A DNA stretch of 64,000 bases. It comes from Micromonospora lupini str. Lupac 08 (GTDB taxonomy: Bacteria; Actinomycetota; Actinomycetes; Mycobacteriales; Micromonosporaceae). This document shows positions 25,574-34,850 of the stretch, one piece after another; position 1 is the stretch's first letter; each line of letters starts with the position of its first letter. The position numbers and the translations under genes were made by a program. The stretch spans positions 6,355,082 through 6,419,081 of the forward strand of contig NZ_HF570108.1 of assembly GCF_000297395.2 (NCBI RefSeq). The letters run 5' to 3'. The notes beneath the pieces are model-generated. The model saw only the letters and a list, made by a program, of their open reading frames with translations, searched no databases and was not told where the DNA came from.

Positions 25574-25590
25574 GAGTGAGCGAAGCGAGC
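25574..25590. repeat. GAGTGAGCGAAGCGAGC repeat between dppC and dppD
   Basis: 17-bp copy of the same repeat type as at 24518, in the 70-bp gap between permease 2 and the first ATPase of operon 1. GCGAGCGCGAG upstream and CGCGAGCG downstream are partly self-complementary with it. Such words recur between genes of many actinobacteria. Confidence 0.6.
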
Positions 25591-25622
25591 CCCGCAGTCG
25601 CGAGCGAAAGGCAGGCACAGTC

Positions 25623-26651
25623 TTGACCGTCAATCCCACTCCCGCCTCGGCCACGCCCGAGGGCGGCCACCTGCTGGAGCTGCGGGACCTGCACGTCGAG
25701 TTCCGGACCAACGAGGGCGTGGCCCGGGTGATCAACGGCGTGTCGTACCACCTGGACGCCGGGGAGACCCTCGCGGTGCTCGGTGAGTCCGGCTCGGGCA
25801 AGTCGGTCACCGCCCAGGCGATCATGGGCATCCTGGACACGCCGCCCGCGTTCGTCCGCTCCGGCCAGATCCTCTACCGGGGTCAGGACCTGCTCACCGC
25901 CTCGGAGGAGCAGCGCCGGCAGGTCCGCGGCAAGGAGATCGCGATCATCTTCCAGGACGCGCTCTCCGCGCTGAACCCGGTCTTCCCGGTCGGCTGGCAG
26001 ATCGGCGAGACGCTGCGCCAGCGCTCCGGCATGTCCCGGGGTGACGCCCGCCGTCGGGCCGTCGAGCTGATGGACCTGGTCAAGATCCCGGGCGCCGCCA
26101 AGCGGATCGGTGACTACCCGCACCAGTTCTCCGGTGGCATGCGGCAGCGCGTCATGATCGCCATGGCGCTGGCGCTGGACCCGAAGGTGCTGATCGCCGA
26201 CGAGCCCACCACCGCGCTCGACGTCACCGTGCAGGCCCAGATCATGGACCTGCTCGCCGATCTGCGCCGGGACCTCGACATGGCGATGATCCTGATCACC
26301 CACGACCTGGGTGTCGTCGCCGGTGTCGCGGACCGGATCGCGGTCATGTACGCGGGCCGGATCGTCGAGCACGCCGACGTCCGCTCGCTCTACAAGGCGC
26401 CGGCCCACCCGTACACCAAGGGGTTGTTGGAGTCGATTCCGCGGATGGACGTCCGCGGCCAGGAACTGTCGACGATCAAGGGGTTGCCGCCGAACCTGAT
26501 GCGCATCCCCTCCGGCTGCCCGTTCCACCCCCGGTGCCCGTACGTCCAGCAGGTCTGCGTGGACGTGGTGCCGCACGACCTGGTCCTCGGCGACGGCCGG
26601 ACCAGCGCTTGCCACTTCGCGCAGGAGGTTCGTGATGACAGCGCCCGCTAG
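25623..26651 (+). CDS. Oligopeptide ABC transporter ATP-binding protein (DppD-like), operon 1
   Basis: A 342-aa ATPase. TTG 25623 is chosen as start (MTVNPTPASATPEGGHLLEL); the frame upstream is repeat-derived. Walker A GESGSGKSV, Q-loop FQDALSALNPVF, signature QFSGGMRQR, Walker B LIADEPTTALDV and H-loop ILITHDLGVVA are intact. The C-terminal oligopeptide-transporter tail has GCPFHPRCPYVQQVC, the usual Cys-containing motif that can bind an iron-sulfur cluster in relatives. It overlaps the next ATPase gene by 17 nt. Confidence 0.93.
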   Translation: MTVNPTPASATPEGGHLLELRDLHVEFRTNEGVARVINGVSYHLDAGETLAVLGESGSGKSVTAQAIMGILDTPPAFVRSGQILYRGQDLLTASEEQRRQVRGKEIAIIFQDALSALNPVFPVGWQIGETLRQRSGMSRGDARRRAVELMDLVKIPGAAKRIGDYPHQFSGGMRQRVMIAMALALDPKVLIADEPTTALDVTVQAQIMDLLADLRRDLDMAMILITHDLGVVAGVADRIAVMYAGRIVEHADVRSLYKAPAHPYTKGLLESIPRMDVRGQELSTIKGLPPNLMRIPSGCPFHPRCPYVQQVCVDVVPHDLVLGDGRTSACHFAQEVRDDSAR

Positions 26652-27672
26652 CTCCACCAAGGTCCGGGGCGAGACCATCCTCTCCGTCGACAACCTGGTG
26701 AAGCACTTCCCGATCAGTCAGGGTGTGCTGTTCCAGCGGCAGATCGGCGCCGTGAAGGCCGTCGACGGCGTGAGCTTCGAGCTGCGGCGGGGCGAGACGC
26801 TTGGCGTGGTCGGCGAGTCCGGCTGCGGCAAGTCGACACTCGCCCGGCTGCTGATGCGGTTGGAGACGCCGACCTCCGGGCGGGCCACCCTGGAGGGCAA
26901 GGACCTGTTCAAGGCCTCCGGGTCGGAGCTGCGCCGGCTGCGCCGCAACATGCAGATGGTCATGCAGGATCCGTACACCTCGCTGAACCCGCGGATGACC
27001 GTCGGCGACATCATCGGCGAGCCGTTCGAGATCCACCCGGACGCCGCGCCGAAGGGAAGCAAGGCCAGGCGGGTCCAGGAGCTGCTGGACGTCGTCGGGC
27101 TCAACCCGGAGCACATCAACAGGTACCCGCACCAGTTCTCCGGCGGTCAGCGTCAGCGCATCGGCATCGCCCGCGCTCTCGCGCTGCGGCCCGAGGTGAT
27201 CGTCTGCGACGAGCCCGTCTCGGCGCTTGACGTCTCCATCCAGGCCCAGGTGATCAACCTGCTGGAGCAGCTCCAGGACGAGTTCGGGCTGTCGTACATC
27301 TTCATCGCGCACGACCTGTCAGTGGTCCGGCACATCGCCGACCGGGTGGCGGTCATGTACCTCGGTCGGATCGTCGAGATCGGCACCGAGGACGAGATCT
27401 ACGAGCGCGCCACCCACCCGTACACCCAGGCACTGCTGTCGGCCGTGCCGGTGCCGGACCCGGAGGTACGCGACCAGCGCAACATGATCCGGCTGGTCGG
27501 CGACGTGCCGAGCCCGGCCGACCCGCCGAGCGGCTGCCACTTCCGGACCCGCTGCTGGAAGGCCCAGGACATCTGCGCCAAGGAGGACCCGCAAACGGTC
27601 CCGAGAGCAGCGGACCCCCACCCGTCCGCCTGCCACTTCGCCGAACTCCGCCCCACCACCCCGACGGTCTGA
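26635..27672 (+). CDS. Oligopeptide ABC transporter ATP-binding protein (DppF-like), operon 1
   Basis: A 345-aa ATPase, second NBD of the peptide importer. ATG 26635 is 6 nt after GGAGG (26624-26628) inside the end of the preceding gene; GTG 26632 is too close. Walker A GESGCGKST, Q-loop MQDPYTSLNPRM, signature QFSGGQRQR, Walker B IVCDEPVSALDV, H-loop FIAHDLSVVRH, and the tail SGCHFRTRCWKAQDIC. The sequence is closely similar to the DppF-like protein of operon 2 (41318-42331), pointing to duplication of the whole operon. It is followed by a TGATCATG hairpin element. Confidence 0.93.
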   Translation: MTAPASSTKVRGETILSVDNLVKHFPISQGVLFQRQIGAVKAVDGVSFELRRGETLGVVGESGCGKSTLARLLMRLETPTSGRATLEGKDLFKASGSELRRLRRNMQMVMQDPYTSLNPRMTVGDIIGEPFEIHPDAAPKGSKARRVQELLDVVGLNPEHINRYPHQFSGGQRQRIGIARALALRPEVIVCDEPVSALDVSIQAQVINLLEQLQDEFGLSYIFIAHDLSVVRHIADRVAVMYLGRIVEIGTEDEIYERATHPYTQALLSAVPVPDPEVRDQRNMIRLVGDVPSPADPPSGCHFRTRCWKAQDICAKEDPQTVPRAADPHPSACHFAELRPTTPTV

Positions 27673-27699
27673 CCCACCGGCCTAACCCTCCAACCGCGG

Positions 27700-27756
27700 T
27701 GATCATGGGGTTGACGGGCCGTTTCGTCCGGCTCGTGCCCGTCAACCCCATGATCA
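27700..27756. repeat. TGATCATG hairpin element, copy 2
   Basis: Perfect 20-bp arms: TGATCATGGGGTTGACGGGC (27700-27719) and its exact complement at 27737-27756, loop 17 nt (27720-27736). It lies 27 nt after the dppF-like stop and 39 nt before the purH stop, between convergent genes, so it may end transcripts from both sides. No U tract. Confidence 0.9.
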
Positions 27757-27795
27757 ACCCACAGTGCGCGGGCCCGCGCTGCGCGGAGGCCGGGG

Positions 27796-29367
27796 TTAGT
27801 GGAAGAAGTGGCGGGTTTTCGTCAGGTACATCGTGACGTTCGCCTTTTTGGCCGCCTCGATTACCTCTTCGTCGCGGATCGAGCCGCCGGGCTGCACGAT
27901 GGCGCGGACGCCGGCGTCGATGAGGATCTGCGGACCGTCGGCGAACGGGAAGAACGCGTCCGACGCCGCGACCGACCCTCGGGCGCGGTCGGCGCCGGCG
28001 CGGGTGACCGCGAGCTGCGCCGAGTCGACCCGGTTGACCTGACCCATGCCGACCCCGACGGTGGCGCCGTCCTTGGCGAGCAGGATCGCGTTGCTCTTCA
28101 CCGCGCGGACCGCCCGCCAGGCGAACGCGAGGTCACGCAGCAGCTCCTCGTCGGCGGCCTCACCGGTCGCCAACTGCCAGTTCGCCGGGTCGTCGCCGGG
28201 GGCGTCCACCCGGTCGGCGACCTGGGCCAGCACCCCGCCGGTCACCGACCGCAACTCCACGAGCGCAGGCGTCCAGGCCGGCGCCCGCAGCAGCCGGACG
28301 TTCTTCTTGCCCTGCAACACCTCGACCGCGCCCTCGTCGAAGCCGGGGGCGACCACCACCTCGGTGAAGATGTCGGCGACCTGCCGGGCCAGCTCGACCG
28401 AGACCGACCGGTTGACAGCGATCACGCCCCCGTACGCCGACACCGGGTCGCAGGCGTGCGCCTTGCGGTGCGCCTCGGCGACGTCCGCGCCCACCGCGAT
28501 GCCGCACGGGTTGGCGTGCTTGATGATCGCCACCGCCGGCTGGTCGGTGAAGTCGTTCGCGGCCCGCCAGGCGGCGTCGGCGTCGACGTAGTTGTTGTAC
28601 GACATCTCCTTGCCGTGCAACTGCTCGGCCTGGGCCAGCCCCGCCGGGGCGTCCGGGTCGGTGTAGAGCGCGGCGGGCTGGTGCGGGTTCTCCCCGTAGC
28701 GCAGCACTGTCGACTTGCGCAGCGCCAGCCCCGCGAACTGCGGCCAGGAGTCGTCGGCGGGCGCCAGCTCCCGGGCGCACCACTGGGCCACCGCGACGTC
28801 GTACTCGGCGATGTCGGCGAACGCGCGGGCGGCCAGCGCGCGACGCTGGGCCAGCGTGAAACCACCCTCGTCGAGCGCGCCGAGCAGCGCCGGATAACCG
28901 GCCGGATCGGTGAGGACCGCCACCGAGGCGTGGTTCTTGGCTGCGGCCCGCACCATGGCCGGGCCACCGATGTCGATCTGCTCCACGCACTCCTCGACGC
29001 CGGCGCCGGAGGCGACCGTCGCCTGGAACGGGTACAGGTTGGAGACCAGCAGGTCGAACGCCGCCACACCCAACTCGTCGAGTTGTGCGACGTGCGTGTC
29101 CTTGCGCAGGTCGGCGAGGAGACCCGCGTGCACCTTCGGGTGCAGGGTCTTCACCCGGCCGTCGAGCACCTCGGGAAAGCCGGTCACCGTCTCCACCGGC
29201 GTCACCGGAACCCCGGCGGCGGCGATGGTGCCCGCCGTGCTGCCGGTGGACACGATCTCCACACCGGCCGCGTGCAGGGCCTGAGCCAGCTCGACCAGCC
29301 CGGTCTTGTCGTAGACGCTGACCAGCGCCCGCCGAATCGGGCGGCGCCCGTCCTGAGTGGGACTCAC
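27796..29367 (-). CDS. purH: Bifunctional AICAR transformylase / IMP cyclohydrolase
   Basis: Catalyses the last two steps to IMP, using 10-formyl-THF. 523 aa. N-terminal MGS-fold IMP cyclohydrolase (ALVSVYDKTGLVELAQAL, STGSTAGTIAAAGVPV, TLHPKVHAGLL, NLYPFQATV), C-terminal AICAR transformylase with KHANPCGIAVG (catalytic Lys-His), DPVSAYGGVIAVN, SDAFFPFADG and the end TKTRHFFH. It overlaps purN by 4 nt (purN upstream), the standard actinobacterial purNH operon. The stop is followed by the copy-2 hairpin element. Confidence 0.96.
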   Translation of the reverse strand: MSPTQDGRRPIRRALVSVYDKTGLVELAQALHAAGVEIVSTGSTAGTIAAAGVPVTPVETVTGFPEVLDGRVKTLHPKVHAGLLADLRKDTHVAQLDELGVAAFDLLVSNLYPFQATVASGAGVEECVEQIDIGGPAMVRAAAKNHASVAVLTDPAGYPALLGALDEGGFTLAQRRALAARAFADIAEYDVAVAQWCARELAPADDSWPQFAGLALRKSTVLRYGENPHQPAALYTDPDAPAGLAQAEQLHGKEMSYNNYVDADAAWRAANDFTDQPAVAIIKHANPCGIAVGADVAEAHRKAHACDPVSAYGGVIAVNRSVSVELARQVADIFTEVVVAPGFDEGAVEVLQGKKNVRLLRAPAWTPALVELRSVTGGVLAQVADRVDAPGDDPANWQLATGEAADEELLRDLAFAWRAVRAVKSNAILLAKDGATVGVGMGQVNRVDSAQLAVTRAGADRARGSVAASDAFFPFADGPQILIDAGVRAIVQPGGSIRDEEVIEAAKKANVTMYLTKTRHFFH

Positions 29368-29984
29368 GGAACCGTGACCTTCCTTCCGGTGATGGTCCAG
29401 CCTTCGCGGACCAGTCGGCCGACCTGCTCGACGAGCTGGCGGCGCTCGGCTTCCTTGATGCGCTCGGTGAGCGCGTCCACGTCGTCGTCGTCGAGCACCG
29501 GCACCGCGACCTGCGCCACGATCGGCCCGGTGTCCATGCCGGCGTCGACGAAGAAGAGCGTGGCCCCGGTGAGCTTCACCCCGTAGGCGAGGGCGTCACG
29601 CGGGCCGTGGATGCCGGGGAACGCCGGCAGCAGGGTGTTGTGGGTGTTCAGGTAGCGGTCGCCGAAGGCGGCGAGGAAGTGCGGGCCGACCAGCTTGAGG
29701 AAGCCTGCGGAGATGACCAGGTCGGGCTGGTGCTTGGCGACGTGCGCGGTGAGCGCGCGGTCCCAGTCCTCCCGGGTGTCGTGGTCGCGGACCCGCTCGA
29801 CGAACGTCGGCACCCCCGCCGCGTCGGCCCGGTCCAGGCCCGCGATGCCGTCGCGGTCCGCGCCGACCGCGACGACCTGTGCGCCGTACGCAGGGTCGAC
29901 TGCGGCGTCCAGCAGGGCCTGCAGATTGCTCCCGGAGCCGGAGATGAGGACGACGATGCGGGCGACGGACGCGGGCTCGGTCAC
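29364..29984 (-). CDS. purN: Phosphoribosylglycinamide formyltransferase
   Basis: Transfers formyl from 10-formyl-THF to GAR, the third step of purine synthesis. 206 aa, normal length. VVLISGSGSNLQALLDA is the phosphate loop; the catalytic Asn and His are in YLNTHNTLLPAFPGIHG and the catalytic Asp in DAGMDTGPIV. The start is a GTG at 29984. It overlaps purH by 4 nt and is divergent from the DUF4190 gene at 30192. Confidence 0.95.
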   Translation of the reverse strand: MTEPASVARIVVLISGSGSNLQALLDAAVDPAYGAQVVAVGADRDGIAGLDRADAAGVPTFVERVRDHDTREDWDRALTAHVAKHQPDLVISAGFLKLVGPHFLAAFGDRYLNTHNTLLPAFPGIHGPRDALAYGVKLTGATLFFVDAGMDTGPIVAQVAVPVLDDDDVDALTERIKEAERRQLVEQVGRLVREGWTITGRKVTVP

Positions 29985-30191
29985 CGGGCCACCCTATCGG
30001 GCAGGTCAGGATGCCCCTCGGTTGGGCGGTTCGCCGATCTGTGACAGTGACCGACGGGTGGAGTGCGCGGTTATCAGGAGTAATGCGTGGTATGTCGTCG
30101 CGCTGCTGTGCTGTGCCTGAGGTGGTCTGACCGCGATCATGGGTGGGAACAACAGCAGCAACTGACGGAACCAGTCCAAGGAGCTTCTCGA

Positions 30192-30779
30192 ATGCAGCCC
30201 GGCAACCCCGGTCAGGACCCGTACGGCCAGCAGCCCAACCAGGACCCGACCGCACCCCAGCCGCCGCACGACCCGTACGCCCCGCCGCCGGCCGCCCCGT
30301 ACGGCCAGCAGCCCACCTCGGGTCAGCCGTACGGCCAGCCCACCTCGGGCCAGCCCTACGGTCAGCCGCCGGCGGCTCCGTACGGCCAGCAGCCCGGCGC
30401 CCCGTACGGCCAGCAGCCGCAGGACCCGTACGGCGCACCGCAGGCCCCGTACGGCCAGCAGCAGCCCTACGGCGCCCCGACGTACCCGAACGCCGGCTAC
30501 CCGCAGCAGCAGGGCCAGAACAACACCCTGGGTCTGGTGTCGATGATCCTCGGCATCGCGTCGATCCCGCTGGTCTGCTGCGTCTTCCTGGGCATTCCAG
30601 TCGGCATCGCGGGCGTGGTGACCGGTTACCTCGCCAAGCAGAAGGTCGCCCAGGGCCAGGCCAGCAACGCCGGCCAGGCCAAGGCCGGCCTGATCTGCGG
30701 CGCGGTCGGTGTCGGCCTGGGCATCCTGCTGCTCATCCTGAACATCGTCGGGACCTTCAGCCTGCCGACCGAGCCCTGA
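30192..30779 (+). CDS. Pro/Gln/Tyr-rich membrane protein with DUF4190-like C-terminus
   Basis: A 195-aa protein starting at ATG 30192, 8 nt after AAGGAG; the open frame from 30087 is not needed. Residues 1-110 are low-complexity with about ten PYGQQP/PYGQP-type repeats, predicted disordered and cytoplasmic. Residues 115-195 carry two membrane segments (LGLVSMILGIASIPLVCCVF and GLICGAVGVGLGILLLILN) flanking a short loop, the DUF4190 layout. Function unknown; such proteins are numerous in actinobacteria. A terminator follows. Confidence 0.85.
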   Translation: MQPGNPGQDPYGQQPNQDPTAPQPPHDPYAPPPAAPYGQQPTSGQPYGQPTSGQPYGQPPAAPYGQQPGAPYGQQPQDPYGAPQAPYGQQQPYGAPTYPNAGYPQQQGQNNTLGLVSMILGIASIPLVCCVFLGIPVGIAGVVTGYLAKQKVAQGQASNAGQAKAGLICGAVGVGLGILLLILNIVGTFSLPTEP

Positions 30780-30796
30780 CAGACCCTGCTTTCGAC

Positions 30797-30826
30797 GGGG
30801 CGCTCCGGATCCGTCCGGGGCGCCCC
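30797..30826 (+). terminator. Terminator hairpin of the DUF4190 gene
   Basis: 13-bp stem with one G-U (30797-30809 with 30814-30826), 4-nt loop, 17 nt after the stop at 30779. Confidence 0.65.
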
Positions 30827-30930
30827 GCGCCGTCTCCGCACCCTCGTCGGCCGGGCCACCGACGGCCGGGCCACCGTTCGCCGGGGTCGCCGTTCGCAGC
30901 GCGGCCGTTGGCCGTCGTGCCGGCGGGTGG

Positions 30931-32250
30931 TCAGGCGCCGGGGCGGACCGGCGGTGTCGGGGCGGGGCGCGGGCTCCGGGCGAGCACCCGGGTGGCGGCG
31001 GCGCCGAGCAGCGCGCCGACCGCGACGACACCTGCCGCCACCGCGCCGACCTGCCAGGCCACCGGCCCGAGTTGCGCCAACCGCCCGGCACCGAGCGGCC
31101 CGCCGGAGGCCGCGGCGGCGACGCCGAGCAGCACGCCGGCAACCGGCCCGGCCAGCGCCGCCGGGGCCAACAGCTCCGCCCAGCGCCGCGGCGGCCGTTC
31201 CGACCCGGCGGACCGGGCCAGCCGGCGGGCGAGCAACCAGCCGGCGACCATCCCGGCCAGGACCGGCACCGCGAGCAGCAGGCCGCCGACGCCGTCCACC
31301 GGGCCGCGCGGCAGACCAGCGAGCAACGGTACGGCCGGCAGCGCGCCGACCGACACCTCACTGGTGCGTACGGCCGTGTCGACGCCGACCGCGAAGCCCG
31401 GCCCGAGCAGATAGCTTGTCGACCAGACTGCGGCGTTCGGTGCGTACGCCATGCTGACCAGGGTGATCCCGGCCTGCCCGGCCACCCCGGTCCGGTACGC
31501 GCCGATCATGTCCGCCGCGTCCCCGCCACCGGTGGCCACGGCCAGGCCGGCCGCCCCTGCGCCCGCCCCGAGCAGGAGGAGCGCGGCCACCAGCCCGGTG
31601 CGGACGCCGTCGCGTAGCGGGCCGGGGATCCGGGTGACGAGCAGTCGGGTCACGGCGGTGATCCGGATCGCGCCGACCAGCGCGCCGAGCGTGCCGACCA
31701 CCGCGAACGTGGCCGCCGCCCGCACCGGGGACACGTGCGGCCCGCTCGCCCCGATCAGCACCGCGGCGAGCGCGCCGAGCAGCGCGTACGCCAGGCCGAC
31801 CGCTCCGGCGGCGATCAGCGCGCGGCGCGGTGAGCGGGTGTCGCGGGCGCCGATCGCGCGGCTCACGTGCACGCCGGCGCGGGTCAATCGCCAGAGCGCG
31901 AGGACGGTCAGCGCCAGCGGGGCGAGCCCGAACGGGCCCGCCTCGGTGTGCAGCGGCACGCCGTGCCCCACCAGCCAACCCGCAAGCGCGGTGCGCAGAG
32001 TGCCGCCCAGCGTGGTGGAATCCGCGCCGAGCTGGACCAGGCCGAGCACGATGGCGACCGGCAGGTACGACGTGAGGGCCGCCCCGGCGGCGGCCACCCC
32101 GGCGGCGACGGGCAGCGGCGCACGCCCACGCGGCGACCCACCGGCGCGCGGCGCGGGCACCCGCCGGCGCGGCGCGGCGCGGTCGACCGGCCGGTCGTCG
32201 GCGCGTACACCGCCGGGACGGCTGGGTGGGTCAGGGGTGACGGGGGACAT
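30931..32250 (-). CDS. Polytopic membrane protein, DUF6350 type
   Basis: A 439-aa protein with a basic Arg/Pro-rich N-terminus (about 50 residues) and roughly ten membrane segments. ATG 32250 (MSPVTPDPPSRPGG) is the start; upstream in-frame codons run through intergenic DNA. Motifs seen include SYLPVAIVLGLVQLGADS, VGHGVPLHTEAGPFGLAPL and YAPNAAVWSTSYLLGPGFAVG, which match my memory of the cell-division-associated DUF6350 family commonly placed next to purN in actinobacteria. Direct evidence for a role is lacking. It lies between purN and sucD and is divergent from the small gene at 32452. Confidence 0.8.
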   Translation of the reverse strand: MSPVTPDPPSRPGGVRADDRPVDRAAPRRRVPAPRAGGSPRGRAPLPVAAGVAAAGAALTSYLPVAIVLGLVQLGADSTTLGGTLRTALAGWLVGHGVPLHTEAGPFGLAPLALTVLALWRLTRAGVHVSRAIGARDTRSPRRALIAAGAVGLAYALLGALAAVLIGASGPHVSPVRAAATFAVVGTLGALVGAIRITAVTRLLVTRIPGPLRDGVRTGLVAALLLLGAGAGAAGLAVATGGGDAADMIGAYRTGVAGQAGITLVSMAYAPNAAVWSTSYLLGPGFAVGVDTAVRTSEVSVGALPAVPLLAGLPRGPVDGVGGLLLAVPVLAGMVAGWLLARRLARSAGSERPPRRWAELLAPAALAGPVAGVLLGVAAAASGGPLGAGRLAQLGPVAWQVGAVAAGVVAVGALLGAAATRVLARSPRPAPTPPVRPGA

Positions 32251-32451
32251 CCGCTCTACTCTGGCACGTCGCGCGGGCGGTGGCAGTCCGTTAACCCGCC
32301 CCGGAGGGCGGCGAGTTGGGCGAACCGCGGTCGGAGCCGCCCCGCCGGGTCTAGCGTCGGGCCAGAGGGGGTGGCCGTCGCCGCCAACCGGGTCGCACCC
32401 ACCGGTCGCGGTCCGGGTCGGCCCGCCACCCACGACCGCCCGGAGGTACCC

Positions 32452-32718
32452 GTGACGACCGCATACCCGCCGCCCCCACCACCGCCGGCCAGGGGACGCG
32501 ACCGCACCACGCTCTGGGGCGTGCTGGGCATCGTCCTCGGCCTGATCTGTTGCGGCATCCTCGGCATCATCTTCGGCTACCTGTCGCTGCGCGACGCGCG
32601 GCGCAACGGCCAGTCGCCGGTTCTCGGCTACCTCGCCATCGTGTTCGGCGTGATCAACATCATCGGCGGCTCGATCCTGCGTCTCACCGGCAACTACCCG
32701 TTCTGGAACAACGACTGA
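32452..32718 (+). CDS. Small DUF4190-like membrane protein
   Basis: An 88-aa protein that starts at GTG 32452, 5 nt after GGAGG (32442-32446), although the frame is open much further upstream. A short Pro run (AYPPPPPPPARG) leads to two membrane helices (LWGVLGIVLGLICCGILGIIFGYLSL and VLGYLAIVFGVINIIGG). The same fold plan as the protein at 30192 but without the PYGQQP region. Function unknown. It is convergent with sucD across a shared hairpin. Confidence 0.8.
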   Translation: MTTAYPPPPPPPARGRDRTTLWGVLGIVLGLICCGILGIIFGYLSLRDARRNGQSPVLGYLAIVFGVINIIGGSILRLTGNYPFWNND

Positions 32719-32731
32719 CCCGGCGCCACGA

Positions 32732-32765
32732 CGAAGGGGCCGACCAGTTCTGGTCGACCCCTTCG
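32732..32765. terminator. Bidirectional terminator, small membrane protein / sucD
   Basis: 15-bp stem with a single C-A mismatch on the plus strand that is G-U on the minus strand (32732-32746 with 32751-32765; loop GTTC). It lies 13 nt from the plus-strand stop and 16 nt from the sucD stop. The pairing suits sucD termination best. Confidence 0.75.
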
Positions 32766-32781
32766 CTGTTGCCGTGCCGGC

Positions 32782-33669
32782 TCAGTTGCCGGACATGATC
32801 TCCCGCATCAGCTTGGCGGTCTCGGTGGGCGTCTTGCCGACCTTGACGCCGACGGCTTCGAGCGCCGCCTGCTTCGCCTCGGCGGTACCGGCCGAGCCGG
32901 AGATGATCGCCCCGGCGTGACCCATGGTCTTGCCGGGCGGCGCGGTGAAGCCGGCGATGTAGCCGACCACCGGCTTGGTGACGTTGCCCTTGATGAACTC
33001 GGCGGCCCGCTCCTCGGCGTCGCCACCGATCTCACCGATCATCACGATGGCGTCGGTCTCCGGGTCGGCCTCGAACGCCTTGAGGGCGTCGATGTGCGTG
33101 GTGCCGATGATCGGGTCGCCGCCGATGCCGACGCAGGTGGAGAAGCCGATGTCACGCAGCTCGTACATCATCTGGTAGGTCAGCGTGCCGCTCTTGCTGA
33201 CCAGGCCGATGCGGCCGGTACCGGTGATGTCGGCCGGGATGATGCCGGCGTTGGACGCGCCCGGCGAGGCGATGCCGGGGCAGTTCGGCCCGATGATCCG
33301 GGTCCGCTCGCCCTGCGCGAGGTTGTACGCCCAGAACGCGGCGGTGTCGTGCACCGGCACGCCCTCGGTGATCACCACGGCCAGCGGGATCGCCGCGTCG
33401 ATCGCCTCGACGACGGCGGCCTTGGTGAACTGCGGCGGCACGAAGATGACCGTGACGTCGGCCCCGGTCTCGGCCATGGCGTCCGCCACGGACGCGAAGA
33501 CCGGCAGCTCGGTGCCGTCGAAGTCGACCTTCTGGCCCGCCTTGCGCGGGTTGACGCCGCCCACCACGTTGGTGCCGGCGGCGAGCATCCGCCGGGTGTG
33601 CTTGGAGCCCTCGGAGCCGGTCATCCCCTGAACGATGACCTTCGAGTCCTTGGTCAGCCAGATAGCCAT
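32782..33669 (-). CDS. sucD: Succinate--CoA ligase, alpha subunit
   Basis: TCA-cycle enzyme coupling succinyl-CoA cleavage to NTP synthesis. 295 aa. CoA-binding loop MTGSEGSKHTRRMLAAGTNV with VGGVNPRKAGQ, ITEGVPVHD, the phosphohistidine region HAGAIISGSAGTAEAKQAAL and IGPNCPGIASPG. Follows sucC by 2 nt in the usual sucC-sucD order. C-terminus VGKTPTETAKLMREI matches the family. Confidence 0.96.
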   Translation of the reverse strand: MAIWLTKDSKVIVQGMTGSEGSKHTRRMLAAGTNVVGGVNPRKAGQKVDFDGTELPVFASVADAMAETGADVTVIFVPPQFTKAAVVEAIDAAIPLAVVITEGVPVHDTAAFWAYNLAQGERTRIIGPNCPGIASPGASNAGIIPADITGTGRIGLVSKSGTLTYQMMYELRDIGFSTCVGIGGDPIIGTTHIDALKAFEADPETDAIVMIGEIGGDAEERAAEFIKGNVTKPVVGYIAGFTAPPGKTMGHAGAIISGSAGTAEAKQAALEAVGVKVGKTPTETAKLMREIMSGN

Positions 33670-33671
33670 GA

Positions 33672-34850
33672 TCAGACCCCCGCAGCTGCCAGCTCGGCGG
33701 CCCGCTCGGCCGCGCCGTCCATGGTGTCCACCCGCTGTACGAGCGGGTTGTTCGCGCCGTCCAGGATCGCCCGGCCGGCCTCGGCGTTGTTGCCGTCGAG
33801 CCGGACGACGAGCGGCTTGGTGACCTTCTCGCCGCGCTGCTCCAGCAGGGCCAGCGCCTGGATGATGCCGTTGGCGACCTCGTCGCAGGCGGTGATGCCG
33901 CCGAAGACGTTGACGAAGACGCTCTTCACGGCCGGGTCGGAGAGCACGATCTCCAGCCCGTTCGCCATCACCGCGGCGCTCGCGCCGCCGCCGATGTCGA
34001 GGAAGTTGGCCGGCTTGACGTTGCCGTGCCGCTCACCGGCGTACGCGACGACGTCGAGGGTCGACATGACCAGACCCGCGCCGTTGCCGATGATGCCGAC
34101 CTCGCCGTCGAGCTTGACGTAGTTGAGGTCCTTGGCCTTGGCGGCCTGCTCCAGCGGGTCCACGGCGGCCTGGTCGACCAGGGCCTCGTGGTCCGGGTGC
34201 CGGAACGCGGCGTTCTCGTCCAGAGTGATCTTGGCGTCGAGCAGCAGCAGCCGCCCGTCGCCGTTCTTCGCGAGGGGGTTGACCTCGACCAGGGTGGCAT
34301 CCTCGGCGACGAACGCCTGCCACAGGCCGACAGCCACCTCGACGACCTGGTCGGCGACCTCGGCCGGGAAGCCGGCGGCGGTGACGATCTCCCGCGCCTT
34401 GGCCTCGTCGACGCCGGTGTTCGCGTCGATCGGCGCCTTCACCACGCGGTCCGGGGTGTCGGCGGCGACCTGCTCGATGTCCATGCCGCCGGCCACGCTG
34501 GCGATGCAGAGGAAGGTGCGGTTCGCCCGGTCGAGCAGGTAAGAGAAGTAGTACTCCTCGGCCACGTCCGCCGTCACCGTGATCATGACCTTGTGGACGG
34601 TGTGGCCCTTGATGTCCATGCCGAGGATGTCGGTGGCGCGGGCCACCGTCTCCTCGGCGCCCTCGGCCAGCTTGACGCCGCCGGCCTTACCTCGGCCGCC
34701 GACCTTCACCTGCGCCTTGACGACCACGCGACCGCCGAGGCGTTCAGCGATCGCACGGGCCTCTTCCGGGGTAGTGGCGACGCCGCCGGCCAGCACGGGC
34801 AAGCCGTGCCGCTCGAACAGGTCCCGCCCCTGGTACTCGTACAGGTCCAC
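33672..34850 (-). CDS. sucC: Succinate--CoA ligase [ADP-forming], beta subunit
   Basis: 392 aa with an ATP-grasp N-terminal domain (MDLYEYQGRDLFERHGLPVL, KAQVKVGGRGKAGGVKLA) and a C-terminal ligase domain (GLVMSTLDVVAYAG, NFLDIGGGAS, VNVFGGITACDEVA, PLVVRLDGNNAEAGRAIL). It is the first gene of the sucCD pair; its promoter should lie in 34851-35050. Standard length and complete motifs. Confidence 0.96.
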   Translation of the reverse strand: MDLYEYQGRDLFERHGLPVLAGGVATTPEEARAIAERLGGRVVVKAQVKVGGRGKAGGVKLAEGAEETVARATDILGMDIKGHTVHKVMITVTADVAEEYYFSYLLDRANRTFLCIASVAGGMDIEQVAADTPDRVVKAPIDANTGVDEAKAREIVTAAGFPAEVADQVVEVAVGLWQAFVAEDATLVEVNPLAKNGDGRLLLLDAKITLDENAAFRHPDHEALVDQAAVDPLEQAAKAKDLNYVKLDGEVGIIGNGAGLVMSTLDVVAYAGERHGNVKPANFLDIGGGASAAVMANGLEIVLSDPAVKSVFVNVFGGITACDEVANGIIQALALLEQRGEKVTKPLVVRLDGNNAEAGRAILDGANNPLVQRVDTMDGAAERAAELAAAGV